NCBI GenBank assembly: GCA_029962745.1
Contig: CM057158.1
Location: 17,084,743 to 17,148,742 of the forward strand
Source: Echinometra lucunter
Lineage: Eukaryota; Echinodermata; Echinoidea; Camarodonta; Echinometridae
Direction of reading: 5' to 3'
DNA: 64,000 nt
This document shows positions 1-12,470 of the stretch, piece after piece. The notes beneath the pieces were generated by a model. That model made no database searches. It was not told where the DNA came from and was given only the letters and a program-made list of their open reading frames with translations. How positions within the stretch are numbered: position 1 is the stretch's first letter; every line of letters begins with the position of its first letter. The translations under genes were made by a program, and so were the position numbers.

Positions 1-720
1 ATAGCGTCATATTCGGCAGATAGATGATCGAATGTATTATTTAGATAACTTATAGAGGATTATATTGTATTTTGATGACAACCATGAAAAAGAGTTGTTG
101 TTTTTCTCACTCACTGCGCTCACTCGTATGGTATTTTGATACAGGATGGGTTGGGAAAGCAAACGAATACGGCAAGCAAGGTGACCTAATTTAGATATCT
201 TATGGGCCCGAAGTGTATTTTGATGATGAATTATCACTTCTAACTATAAAATGTGTATATTTTTCCTCGGCCGCAGCGCTTGCTCGTGTGATATTCAGAT
301 ACAGGATGGTTTCGGAAAGCAAAAAAAAAAAAAAAAGTGACCGATGTATATATTTCTAAACATGTTAAGCGTATTTCGATGTCGAAATAAGAAATAATAC
401 TTCTATCGTCAAAAGAATGCGTTTTTCCTCGCTGGCTTCACTTGCTTATAATATCTTTAAACAAGTTTGTTCTGCGGGACAGCAAACAATTTGACCAGCG
501 AGGTGCCAAAATAATGTCATATTTGGCAGCAAGGTGACCATGTCATTCAGATATATGGCCTTTCATATCAAGAATGGCTATTTTTTGGCTCGCTCGCTCC
601 GCTTCGGATATCTTATAGACCCACAGTGCATTTTGATGAAAAAATAACACTTTTTCTAAACAAGAAGTTTTAAGAAGTGGCTATTTTTCGGCTCTCTCGC
701 TTCGCTCGCTCGCCAAATTA
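1..720. repeat. Degenerate tandem array, period about 160 bp
   Basis: A recurring block of cctcgct/gctcgct-type CG-rich words starts near 106, 265, 427 and 588, with a shorter one near 689. Associated words recur at the same spacing: ACAGGATGG...GGAAAGC at about 141 and 301, AGGTGACC/AAGTGACC at about 179 and 336, and ATATCTTAT(G/A)G(A/G)CC near 196 and 606. Unit-to-unit divergence is high. Function unknown; the array may continue left of the window. Confidence 0.7.
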
Positions 721-1760
721 AAAAAACAGAATGGTTCACAATCTAGAAAGAAGCGTCATTCCCCGATTCCCCCTCCCCCCCCCAAAAAAAAAAAAATAAA
801 ACCGCTTCGAGGCCCCTAAATATTCCACTAAAATGATAAAAATCTATATCTGCGATATTGTTTGAAAATAATTTCTTATGTTTGTGTGTGTGGGGTGGGG
901 GTGAGGGAGGTACTTAGATCCCCTTAGATCAGACTTATAATGCAGCATAGCTGTCGGCAAATTTAGGTCTTAAACCACCCCCCCCCCTCCTTCGTGTTCC
1001 CCGAATACTGAAACGCTGCTTCTTTAAGGTGCGGTAAACTAACATGTGGCTCAGGGGCTCAGCACCCTGTGAAAAAAAAATCGTTCCCAGGGGCCTGTAC
1101 ATAACATACGAATCTATTATTCTGATTGAAATCTTTTCATCAAAAGACTGTCGCTCACAATAATGGTCTCAGTGAGCTTTTTTGAAAATTTGTGTTTTCA
1201 TTAACTAATAATCTATCATTTCCTATCCTGTTTAATCATCAAGGACCGACATTTAGCAGTCATTCACTTTGTTTTAGACATTCCCACTTCAGACTATGTA
1301 AATTAGTCGTGAGTGGTTTATTGATTTATTGATCACCTTTTTTTACTCTCCATTAAAAGAAGAGATGTGCTTTGCAGTGATGTGCACATTAACAAAAACA
1401 AAAACATTAAAAATGGGATCATTGAATGACTAACCCAGCAACTTGGGTTTTCTTGTTTTTCAGTGCCGGTTATAGACGGTTGTTTTTTATTATTCCTTCT
1501 TTCAAACGTCTCGCAAGGTATTTTGCTAATCAATTCTGTTACAGCTTGAAGCAAGACAGACAGATTTATCTACGTAATCCATTTTATAAGCTTGCTACGT
1601 ATGAGGCTTCTTCCTCCCAACGTGTTAGGTCCCTTCGCTCATTTCGAAGATTGAATTCTAGAGATTATTTTCAGATCAGGTAGAGACCATCACTATATCC
1701 TTCCCTCAATATCACGTGCTCACTATCTTTGAAATTCTTTCACTCAATCTCGTTTTTCAG
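721..1760. other. Spacer with poly-C/poly-A runs
   Basis: It contains a C-run followed by an A-run near 770-797, a GTGTGTGTGGGGTGGGGG tract near 882-900 and a C-run near 978. Apart from the weak exon-like interval at 1464-1679, I see no gene or recognisable element. Confidence 0.6.
1464..1679 (+). other. Speculative exon-like open interval
   Basis: A good pyrimidine tract and acceptor (GGGTTTTCTTGTTTTTCAG, AG at 1462-1463) precede 216 open bases ending at ATCAG|GTAGAG. The translation is basic (RQIYLRNPFYKLATYEASSS) and matches no family I know. No neighbouring exon was found. Confidence 0.12.
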
Positions 1761-1764
1761 TTCC

Positions 1765-2240
1765 AGTATTTTATTTATTCATTTATTTATTGAATATATT
1801 TATACAGGCACAAAAGATCAGCAAACATGTTATTTACATCAATGTCCTGATTACAAAGTAAAATGCATCAAAACATGAAAGTTATGTACATAAATGTGCA
1901 AAGATAATACATTAAGTAATGTTCAGAATATTCTTATCTAATAAAACAAAGAAAAAAATTTAATAAACTACGCAATAGCAAAATATAAAAACTTATATAA
2001 TGAATATATAACATAATTCCATGGTATCTATTAAAGCATTAATGTCATAAAGAAAAATAACAAAAGAGGAATATTATCAAGTAAGTCTCTTTAATAAATG
2101 ATAAAAAAAGTATAGATAATTGTAAATGATACATGTAGTAAGTTTATCAATTAAAATCAGTCAAAGGGTGATTCTTTAATTTAAACAAATTAAGGTGATC
2201 ATAATTGTCAACAAATAATCAAAGTTTGTAAGACCATGAA
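1765..2240 (-). mobile_element. LINE-like 3' end (minus strand)
   Basis: The left edge reads TTTTATTTATTCATTTATTTATTGAATA, the complement of an (AATAAATGAATA)-type non-LTR retrotransposon tail. AT-rich 3' UTR-like sequence follows (TTTATACAGGCACAAAAGATCAG...). No reverse-transcriptase coding remains. Assignment to a LINE family is by tail style only. Confidence 0.4.
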
Positions 2241-2416
2241 GACCAGTAACTAATTAAATGTATGTTGAATTATGTATTATGTAATCAGTAACTCGACTCC
2301 TAATTTAATGCAACACATTACAACATTATTTTCTATCTTTATATCGCCCTTATACACTATTAGAGTGACAGCCCTTCCACATAACCAACTTAAAATAAGG
2401 GGGGATAATAAATTCG

Positions 2417-2448
2417 CCCTCCCTCCCTCCCTCCCTCCCTCCCTCCCC
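2417..2448. repeat. (CCCT)n microsatellite
   Basis: About seven CCCT/CTCC units, followed by a longer CT-rich stretch to about 2545. Confidence 0.95.
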
Positions 2449-2774
2449 TTTCTCACACACTCTTATGACCCCTCCCTCTCTCTTTCTCTCTCTTTCATTC
2501 ACTCATATGTCCACTTCTTTTACCTCCCCCCTTTTCTCTATCATGTCTATAAGACTCCCGACATTCTTATCGATACTTCACGAACAAGCTTCCTCTTTCT
2601 AATGATATGAGATGAATGAATTACCATGAACAAGTGGTGACCTGCGAAGTGCAGGGAATTTTGGAACATGGATTAAAAGATTGCTTATGCCAGAAGCAGT
2701 TGTTTGGTGAATGCTTCATTCAGATCATAAATGTCAAGTGTGTGTATGACATCAATTATTTTCTGATTAATACC

Positions 2775-3495
2775 ACTTTCACACCAAACAAATATAACGG
2801 AATAAAAGCGTTTTTTGAAAAAAAACGCTTTGGTATGAACACTCGGCAAAGCGTCATATTTGAAAACGGAATCAAATATTCCGCAATCTACGTGTGAGGT
2901 CTATCACTAGGTTTTGAGGTGTTTTGAAAACGGAATATTCCAAATATGACGCTTTATTTTTTGGTATGTACAGAAAAAAGGAAATAAAGCGGAATGAAAT
3001 GTCAAAGGTCAACCAGGTTCCCACCAAAAACCTGGAAAATGCGGGAAACGAGTGAAAGCGCGGGTATCTTCGATCGCAGCGCTAGCGAGCTGCATGGATC
3101 GGTATGGCACAGCGTACGTTCGACGCTACTAGCTGCATGGACGCGAATCATGTATGAAGAAACAAACGCGTTAGCATTCGTACATGAGTTTAAAAATTAA
3201 ACTATACATACAAATAAAAAAATAATTATTCAGTAAATTTAAACAAATTGCAATAAGTTAAGTAATAATTATACATTTTATTCTGAATAACTGATTTGTT
3301 TTGTTACATATATCAAATATGGTGGGTAATGACGTATTTCCGCACTCTCTCACACCGTAATATTACGCTTTCGCTAAAAACGGACTTCATTGGTTCAGTG
3401 TGAACAGAAACCAGAAGCGTTTTGGAAGCGTTTTGAAAGTGAAGCGTCATGAAATATAACGGCATGGATATTCCGTTTCGGCAGTGTGAAAACAG
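2775..3495. mobile_element. Unclassified element with TTTCACAC-type inverted ends
   Basis: The left end has ACTTTCACACCAAAC followed by ATATAACGGAAT. The right end, reverse-complemented, begins TTTTCACACTGCCG followed by AAACGGAATAT and later CCGTTATATTTC. Inside, AAAGCGTCATATTTG (about 2851) occurs inverted near 2942-2957 (CAAATATGACGCTTT), and CGGAAT(AT)TCC-like words recur. A short open frame at 2994-3200 has no homology I recognise. Target duplications were not found, so the limits are approximate. Confidence 0.4.
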
Positions 3496-3499
3496 TATA

Positions 3500-4921
3500 A
3501 ATGATAAATACTGAAGAGAGCATTCAAAAAGCCTGAAAGATAGAACAAGAAGGGGAGAGGCTTGGGAGACTGTGGAGAGAGAGAGAGAGAGAGAGAGCTA
3601 TAGGGGGTGGGGAACCTGTAATATCTCCGAGAAGGGTTTTTAAATAAGAAAGAAAGTGCCAAGAGAAATGCATTGTGGGTATGAAAGAAAAGGGGTGCAC
3701 TCTTTCGGCGAACTTCACAGTACGTTCACATTTGATTCTTTTCTCAACATGCTCAATACCCGCTTTATACAACGTCACTGCAGTCAACATGCTGTTTAGT
3801 TGAGTATGCATAGCAAAACTGCAGTCTAGGTGAGATTTTTGCAGTGTTCCAGTGCGTATCTTTTCTCGACATTACAGTTCTGGCACTCTAGAAATGTCTT
3901 CAGAATGTAGTCGCATGAAGTTCACTCATCTGATGTACTTTTTTTTTCGAGCCGCCCCTAGGCCAACTCCTGAATATGAATTCCCCTATCAGCATGACCA
4001 CACTTTGAATTGTTTTCATATGAGGCCTTCGACAAGGGTTTAGCGAGAATGAGCAGCAATGTGGCGGTCTTTTTAGACCTCGATAAAGCCCTGTCGGGGT
4101 GAAGTCGATGACTAGCGATTAGGAGGGGATAGGTATTAAAGGTGCGATGTCATTCCTCAAAGCAGAGGCGCCGCGAAACCCCCAGGAAATAACTCTCAAT
4201 ATCCCCCTTCCGATTAAAGGTGTACGTTGGATAGTTGTAGCTGTTGGCAAATAATGCAAATGAGAAAGTTTTCGGCGACGTCGTCGGCGGCAAACTTGGA
4301 GGACATAATGGGCCTCTCCTCGTGCATGCCCACTTTCGAAATATGGAATACTGTTCTTGAAATCACATCAAGCTCTTTCAGAAATGATAAGGACGAGATC
4401 CTCACAAAGAGATCAGGAAAAAATCGAAAACGAAGGAACTGAGAGGGTCTGACGAAGAAGGCTGAGAATCTGCTGATGGTTAATTGTTGTTCAAAAGCAG
4501 GCATTTTAGACAATTTGCAATCTGATATTGACAGAACTGGAAAACAAAAGGTAGGCCTACTTCCAGATTCGCTCAAATAAGATGATAGTATAGCGTCTGA
4601 AGCATCAGCCCTGGAAAATGGAGCAGACAGAACACAATAGGAACACGCTCAAGTGGCAGCTGTAGTTCACAGGGGTCTCTCATCGAAGATTTGAATTACC
4701 ACATCCAGACACATTATGGTATACCACAAAACAGATGCTACGAGCGAGAAGACGCTGTACTGCCGCAGGATTTTAGCTGCTGACCAGACTAAGTGATTAA
4801 TGCAAGGAGACGAGGCATAAAGATCGTTAAAGATTGGGCAAAAGAACGCTGAATTATAGACGATGTAATGCTTTAAGATGAAATAACGTAGAGATAAGAA
4901 AATGACATAATCAGGATAAGA

Positions 4922-4968
<47 letters not shown>

Positions 4969-7760
4969 TGAGGAGGAGAGGGACGGGCATTGGAAGAAAG
5001 AAAGAAGAAGGGAGGAGTGTAAAGGGGAAAAAAGGGGGAAAGATGACTCGATCCCTTTTAATTCTCAATAATTGTCGGTCACTCCTCTCTCTCGCAGACA
5101 TGGCTCGAGCTATCGGGACATACGATACACTGTAACCATGGTAACATACATTTATGTCTGAGATGAATCTGTTTAGTCTATGTTATTTCGATGTGTTTAT
5201 GGTCCGTGCGAATGGAGAGGCACTATGGTTCATAACCCGTTGGATTCATTAGACATCAACTTCAGAGATGTCTCTGAAATTTTGGCTTGCTGTCCCTTCT
5301 CTTTGTAGATGCCGCTTGTTAAGAGTGAAAGAAAGGAAGAGGGAGAAGAAGGGGAATTCAATTTCTTTTTTGATAGAAATAGTAGACTCTGACACAACAT
5401 TGCTCTCCTGCCGTTTTCTGATGAAGATGTCTTGCAACTACTGGCAGGCTTAATTCATTTGACCTAATTTCTCCGGGTACGTTCCCTGAACAGTTGTCTT
5501 ACTGTGCTGACCAGGAGCGCTGAATGTCCTCTTGGTTTAGATGACGTACGCTATGGTGTACTAGTAATTAGAGAGAGAGAGAGAAAGAAACTTTGGATGA
5601 CTGCGAACAGAGGGAGGGGTGTAACCATAAAATTAATGGTGGTGATGATGGGGATGATGGTGGCGGAGATGGGAGTTTGGTATCGTCTTGATGATGGGAT
5701 GCAGGGGAAAGGACAACCCGAAGGACCAGATGAACAGATGAATGAGTTAGTAAAGAAGTGGAAACACGTGATGAAATATTAAAAACGCCTTGATTATCAG
5801 GTGCGTCAGTCGTGGGGTGCATCGCGGGTCTGTCCGCGGATAAATATAAGAGTGACAGCACACCCTTTGCATCATTTGCCCTTGATTTCTGCGTTTGCCG
5901 CCTTCCGTCACCCCCCCCCCCCCCCACCCCACCCCGCCGCCTCCTCCCTGCCATTCCTTCGAGTCCTGAACGGACGGAGATGGATCGACTTGGCAGCCTC
6001 GGGGATAGGGTGAGCAATATGAGCACATTAAAAAGTTACAAAAGAAGAGAAGAAAAATGTGTTAAAGGGAGGAGGTGAAAGCACTAAAATATATAAAATC
6101 AGAGCGAAAGAACGGGAGGAAGAAATTCGGACTATATACATGTGTTTTGTAAGAAATCCTTATAACATTAAAGAAAAGTAATAAATTTATTTTTTAAAAT
6201 GACTTGAAAATAATGACTAGAACTGTAAAGACCCGATTGCAACGAATCATGATAACAAGCAACAAAAACGATCAACAAAGACAACAAAGTGTTCAATTTT
6301 AGGCTGTACTTGTGTATGCAACTGTATTGTATTTGGGTGTATATGACGAGAAGCTACAGGCCATTTTGAGCTGTATCACGGTATGCAACAAATCATTTAT
6401 AGTAAATTTATTTCAAAAGTCCGCGCTACCATGAAGATCATTTGCAAAAAGCTGTCAGTCACTCATTGTGCAGTTCAAGTTCGTTTGTCTGCTTTTCAGC
6501 CACGTTATAAATTTTTTCAGCCTTTTTCACTTTCCTCTTGTTCTTTTCTTATTCTAAACAAGGAGGCCCGAGTTTATAGTACCTCCTGGTTCTGACTGAG
6601 TCTCCTGTATTGTGTTCTCGAACTTCGGGGGCTTACGGGCTTGAAGCAATAATTGATTCATTTGACAAGTAGGACATACTCCAAGGTCGATGTTCTATTT
6701 ACCAGGACAGGGAAAATAATCGACAAAATTATTTGGGGGAAAGATGAAAGACAAACACAACCCAGGGTCAAAGAATTCCGCCTTATAGGAAAGAAGAAAG
6801 GTTTAGAATGAGCCGATGACGCGTAGAATATGGTTTGTAGCGGAATTAAAACAGAGATTGTCTCCACACACGCAACCTATCAATGCATTAGCCAAGAGCA
6901 TTAAAAAATCTGGAGATCTTAACGCAAACAATCTCCACCACTTAGTCCCGTTTATCTACCCCACCAACGTGTCACGATCACAGCTTCATGTCGCTTACTT
7001 TGTGCTGACCCACTTCCATTTTACTCGTCAAAGGCAAAGAATAATAATAACATGGAAATGCATCCCGCGGACCGCGTGCCCATCGCTCCAACATCTCTCT
7101 TTTTTTTTTTTTTTTTTTTTGTCTTGCTTGTCCGTGTCCTCCTCCTCCTAGTGATTCGATTCTCATCTCAAGATGTTTTCATTTCATCAGTTCTCCGTTG
7201 TTTAACGCTATCTGTCTTATCTTGTCGTCTTCATCCCCACCCAAAGTATTTGTCTACGTGACCTGGTAAATTGACGATTTTCCCTCCTTTCTTTTGAAAA
7301 GTGCCATCATAGTCAACCACGTTTTCGTGATCTGTATCAGTGCATTTACCTCTTTATATTTTAAAGAAACGGTTATTGTATCGCAAGATGCCCTACATTT
7401 TCTAAATGCATTGTGGATTACTCGGTTATACTTAAATCAAGACGGACAAGAGTTAAGAAAGAAAAACTTTATGTTATACATTTACTTCTGCATGTTTCTT
7501 TTCTCTATACCCTTGAAATCACAAACTGTTTGGCGCCACATATCTTGTCGTACAGGAGATGACCCTGAGATAGGATGTGAAACTGGAAAATGGAGTCGAC
7601 TCAAGGAATACCGTTATTTTACATACGGTATTGTCTTGATTGTAATCATGTTTCCGTTAATCTGGCCATGTTGCTTTCCGGCAAAGTTTGAAAGTATTGT
7701 GGCATCGTGATCCATTCGCTGTCTCTTTTGAGGGTTACAATGCCAACCCTGTACCAACGT
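3500..7760. other. Spacer rich in purine/pyrimidine tracts
   Basis: It contains (GA)n at 3574-3597 and 4924-4966, a poly-C run at 5911-5925 and a poly-T run at 7100-7120. Open frames such as those near 4214-4576 (minus) and 5568-6026 (minus) begin at non-ATG codons or translate simple sequence. No gene is supported. Confidence 0.6.
4924..4966. repeat. (AG)n microsatellite
   Basis: An uninterrupted AG dinucleotide run of about 21 units. Confidence 0.97.
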
Positions 7761-7766
7761 CGTTAA

Positions 7767-8345
7767 AGGAGAATGAAACCCTGGGGGTGGGGGGGAATTC
7801 ATTTTAATGAGAAGAGAGGATAGAGAGAAGCAATTTTTAAAAAGTTCCATCAAGATTGCTTACGAAATGAGAAAGTTTGAAAAGTCTCAACATGCTCAGT
7901 TTGCTTTTTATGGCGATCTACAAATGGCATATTGCTTCAAAATGGCAGGTTTAGAACATGTAGAAGGTCAACAGTACTCTCAATATGTTTTGTATACACA
8001 AAATTTCACATTTCCTCCATTATGATCTCTAAAGATACTACTTGTCTCTTCGTGAACTCAACATGATATATCTTGAGCTAAGAGGGAGAAAAGTTGCACC
8101 TTGAGAGATAATGGGGAAAATATGAAATTTTGTGTACAAAACATATAGAGAGTTGTCCTTCTAAACCTGCCATTTTGAGGCAACATTGCCAATTTGAGGA
8201 TCGCCATAGAAAGTAAATTGAGACTTTTCAAACGTTCATAACTTTCTCGTTTAGTAACCGATTTTGATGGAACTTGTTTTTAAAATTGCTTCTCCCTTTC
8301 CTCTCTTTCCATTAAATTTGATTTTCCCCAGGGTTTCATTCTCCT
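7767..8345. mobile_element. TTAA-flanked fold-back MITE, copy 1
   Basis: The element is bounded by TTAA at 7763-7766 and 8346-8349. Its left end AGGAGAATGAAACCCTGGGG is the inverted complement of the right end CCCCAGGGTTTCATTCTCCT. Inner halves also pair (GAGAGGATAGAGAGAAGCAA near 7813 with TTGCTTCTCCCTTTCCTCTC near 8286; GGCGATCTACAAATGGCA with TGCCAATTTGAGGATCGCC), so the whole ~580 bp is an imperfect hairpin. It has no coding capacity. A TTAA target site is typical of piggyBac-type transposition; that link is inferred. Confidence 0.75.
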
Positions 8346-8351
8346 TTAAGG

Positions 8352-8560
8352 TTATCAGTTTGTGATTCAAGTGAAACGATAGGTCGTGGGTTCGATCCTC
8401 GCCCATAGCTTACATTCTTGGATAAGGTGTTTTACCCGCATGACAGTGTCCCTTTCACCTCAGGTATATTCAATGGGTATCTGGCATTGCTATAGGTTAG
8501 TAGTAATTCAGGCAGTAGTGATACTGATGTGGCTACCCTTGGTAACTATAACAAAAATAC
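8352..8560 (+). mobile_element. tRNA-derived SINE, degenerate
   Basis: A box B-like GGGTTCGATCCTCGCCC at 8388-8404 is followed by a tRNA-unrelated body (CTTGGATAAGGTGTTTTACCCGC, then CTCAGGTATATTCAATGGGTA), an arrangement typical of tRNA-derived SINEs. Box A is decayed. It lies directly next to the TTAA-flanked MITE ending at 8349. Confidence 0.55.
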
Positions 8561-10494
8561 AATTCTAGGAATCGTACTGTATATCCGCCACTTTATCAGT
8601 AGTACTTGGTATTTCGGTGTAATTGCACTTTTCGTTCAGATCCCATTTTAGAGATATTTTAGTAATCCTATAATAAATATCCGGATAAAAAGCTGTTGTA
8701 CATGACAATCATGACAACTGACACTGCAAATGTGCCTGCTTTTTTTTTTAATGTCAAACTATGATTAGAGTCTATCATGTTCAACATAACCTTGGCATTT
8801 TTGAAGAATCGCAGTTAAACTTAAAATCCTGATATATATTTACCAGTAAGAGGGTATTATGTGATGATTTCTAGAGCACATTTCGCCTATATTCCAGTCG
8901 TTTTTCGTGTTTTTAGATCAAGGCATCATTGTAATCAATATACACGTGTAACTTGATAGATACCCGTATAGCCTCGAACTTGTGAAGAAGGGTATAAGGA
9001 TTTACGTGATCCATCGCTTCCTTTCAAGGCTTGGTGCGCACGTAGCCATCACGTGAAAATGGTTGATTTCATTAACAACAACACAAACAAAGCCAAAGCG
9101 AAAAATCCCCAACATGCCCAAGGTGACTAAATACTTTCTTGGTATCTAGAGTCGTCGTGATACTACCATTAAATGAAATCACATTAGTTTTTTGGACAAA
9201 GTTCATCGTTCTTATTTTTTGAAGTTGATACATGAAACACAATCCGTGGCGATTGGCGTCATAACCATGAAAAGGCCAATGCAAGTGTTATGATCACGTG
9301 ATGATCAGATAAATTGATCAGTTTTCATAGTCCTCACTCTCAAACATTTATGTATTTATTATTTTTTTTACATGGATGGGTGAGCAGCCCTAAGACACAT
9401 TGCTATATTTTTCCGGACCAAAAGTGTGTAATGATGCACTGTTCTCTTTTCTCATTCGAGCAGAAAGCACTCAGCTCACAACCATTGGAGGGGTTGTACA
9501 TGATTAACGCACCAAGCGATATCTCGCGATACTAATCGGTAGTAGTGGTGGCGTATCGTCCGCTCGGTTTGGACACGAAGATTCCGCGTCCTTCCTAAAC
9601 TGGAGGTCGTTCGATTAACGTGAATAAAAAGGTTCCAAGCAGACAACTTGGCAAAGCTGATCACTCGGATTTTAATTGGTTTGCTTCTTGGGAATAGGCA
9701 ATTGTTACCTTGCTGGTAAAGGCAGTTCGATCGACACAGGCTGTCACAACATTCCGCCCGCCAAACTAGGCCTCCCTCTGCATTTTCGTCCCTCGAAGAG
9801 TGCACGGCGGATGATCCAGGAGGAGATGTTGTTAAAGATTTATACTGAGGTTAGGGTTATCGCAGAAAAGGAAAATAATTCGCTTTTAGACGGTACATTG
9901 AAGGTAAAGGACAACCAAGGAGAGAAAGAGGTCATTTGAATGAGAAAAGGGAGAAATATATCTTCATTTTGCAAAAGAAGAGGCGGTCCCTACTGGCCCT
10001 AAGGTAAAGGCCTTTTTTTTAGTTCTCCTTTTTTCTTTCTTTTCTTTTCATTTTCTTTTCTTCATTTAATAACAAATGTGAATTCTCATTTAAAAAGAGA
10101 CTACAATCATTTTAATTCTCAGTTGTTATGGCTTATTTGCCATTTAAAATGATTTAGTTTGAAGATCACAGTGATTGACAGAGGTTATTACTTCAGGCTG
10201 CTTTGGGGGCCGGGATTGACGGTATTACATAAAGATAATTACAGTTTTAATGTTTGTGATGTGATTTAATCCCATAAAACTTTAAAAGTTACTGATAAAT
10301 AGATCTTACACGTAGACTTCTCCCATATTCGGATGATGTATACATGGTATAGAGCAGAAATATTGTAGTTTCAGGTGATGATAAAACATCCTACGTACTG
10401 AGACCTGCGCATGTTACAGTTTGAGAGCCCAGCCCAAAGTAGTCTTCCCATTTCACCCATAAGATTTAACTTTCCAACAAAAAGATGATGCGTA
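8561..10494. other. Spacer without recognised features
   Basis: AT-rich sequence. The longest open frame (minus, 9476-9805) shows no motif or family similarity and lacks exon-like flanks. Nothing else is supported. Confidence 0.5.
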
Positions 10495-10666
10495 GAGGTG
10501 CCGTAGTCGAGTGGTTTAAGGCGCGTGACTGGACATGCTGGAGGCGCGAAGGTCCGGGGTTCGATCCCCGGCACGGCACTTATGCCCTGGAGTTTATCTT
10601 ACATTGCTGTTTTATCGTCTATCAAATAAAGTGATGTGCAATATGCATATTGATACCAACGTGTGC
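10495..10666 (+). mobile_element. tRNA-derived SINE, family A, copy 1
   Basis: A tRNA-like head GGTGCCGTAGTCGAGTGGTT (box A) and GGGGTTCGATCCCCGG (box B) is followed by CTTATGCCCTGGAG and a conserved tail ending CATATTGATACCAACGTGTG. The full head-plus-tail structure recurs inverted at 42284-42467. The acceptor-stem halves (GTGCCGT/ACGGCAC) still pair, but the T-stem register is imperfect and the tail is shared, so this is a SINE and not a functional tRNA gene. Confidence 0.8.
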
Positions 10667-12416
10667 ATGTGCTGTTAAACAAAAAAAAGATATTCTGCAT
10701 GACTGTAGCCGTTGAGTTAAGCTTGAGAGGCCTCAAACAGACAACAAAAATTAAATATAAAAACTATCAAAACTTTCATACGGGAAGGGGTTGTCATAAT
10801 ATCCCTCACAAAGAACAAAACAAAACAATCAAAACAAAACAACAGAAAAAAAACGTCTTTTGACCGAGCTTTGCTGCCACCAAATTTTGTAATTAAAAAT
10901 CAATAACAGCAAAACAAAATCTAATCCTCCTGCCCTCACAGTTTATGAGAGTTCAATTTAAAACGAAATTCGAATCAAGTTTTTGAACACTTCAATTTTC
11001 CGTGTGCATTTTGGCGTCAACTGATCACATTACTTTTGAAACAAGTATTGCTTTCCCGAAGGTATAGCCCCTAAAGGCCATGATTATGTTATCATACTCA
11101 TTGATATTCTCCATCCGTTTCACAATAAAGGAGCATGCCAGTTATCGATGAATAGTGATCTATTGACACATGAATAGTAAATTTCAGCACGACGGTCTCA
11201 TAGCCTGATATCACGCAAGTTCCTCTAATATGTCATGTCATACAGGTAGATACGATCAGTGGGGATGTTACAATGGGGGGGGGGGGGGTAAACTAACCTT
11301 GAAAAACCAATTTCATATTTTCGTATGTTTTTAACTGAATGATCATTTAACACCATACTGCACACGAAAAAATTAAGATACCCAAAAACTTTGTCAAATT
11401 GAGCAGAATCGAAGTAACGGTTTTGCGTCATTAAGTATGAGAGGTGAAAATGTTTTTCCTATGCATTTAGAGTATTTTGGGTCAGTAAAAATTGGTCAAA
11501 GGGTACTTCGGTAAGTTTTTGTTGTTGGTGGGGTTTTTTTTTCTTTATTTATGATGTGCACCTGTACTTCTTCCTTCTGCCCAAATTTTGTCCATGGGCT
11601 CTATAAAAGGGAAAAAATAAATCCAAATTTTTCGGGATCTCCTGACAAACCTTCTGGACAGAAATATTTTTTTCAGTTTTTGTTTTGTTTTGTTTTTTTG
11701 TTTTTGTAATGTCCCTTCATTGGTGTTCCTACTGCTTCCTACACTGACAAAGTTTGTGCATGGCCTATGGGTAGATTGAGATGACAACCTGTTTTCCACT
11801 GATTTTGTAACATTAGGGGGCAAATGTCATGGGTGACATGGCTATTTTGGGACAGGCTTCTGGCCTAATAACGAAAAGGCCGGTCAGTCTACCCGGCCCG
11901 AGCAACCACTTTTTAGATCTGTCTGCATGAGGTCTATCTGACCTTTGACATGCTTGAAGTGTCACTGTTTAAAACCTGAGTTAACTCTAGTACATCCTTT
12001 TCCATATGTTGCTATGGCCAACAGAGCAGTGTCATGACATGAAACTGTGGAAAGCGAATTGGTTTTAATGTTTTCAAGATAAGAATTTATGGATATATAT
12101 CATTTCCATTTTATCATATTAGGAAAGGAAGATGGGATAACTCTATCCATGCTTATCATCACAAGAAGGAGGGGTATGGGTCGACCCCACCCTACTACAC
12201 CCAGCTACACTGGTAGGCATATGTAGCGCCGCTGCCCGCTCGTTTGTCGGTTGTGCAAAATCGGCTGCGTTTACTTCCATGCACATGCCCGATGTATCGG
12301 TCCAAGCAAGAAGCTTTGCAGAATGGTTGCATGCACAATCTTTCTAGTGAACTTAATGAAATTGTATGTACACCTTGTATTCAAATGTCATACTCAGTGT
12401 TCAAAGAAAGTTAGAA

Positions 12417-12420
<4 letters not shown>

Positions 12421-12468
<48 letters not shown>
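12421..12468. repeat. (GA)n microsatellite
   Basis: A perfect GA run of about 24 units. Confidence 0.97.

Positions 12469-12470
<2 letters not shown>

Noticed and set aside
5568..6026. 152-codon minus-strand frame
   Set aside because: Pro/Ser/Gly-rich translation of GA and poly-C tracts; no ATG in good context and no domain.
7294..7710. 138-codon membrane-protein-like frame
   Set aside because: It begins at TTG; the first internal ATG leaves a shorter hydrophobic stretch with no family similarity.
10497..10580. tRNA gene (Leu/Ser-like) on the plus strand
   Set aside because: Box A and B are present and the ends pair, but the T-stem register is off and the sequence continues into a tail shared with an inverted copy at 42.3 kb. 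It is a SINE head.
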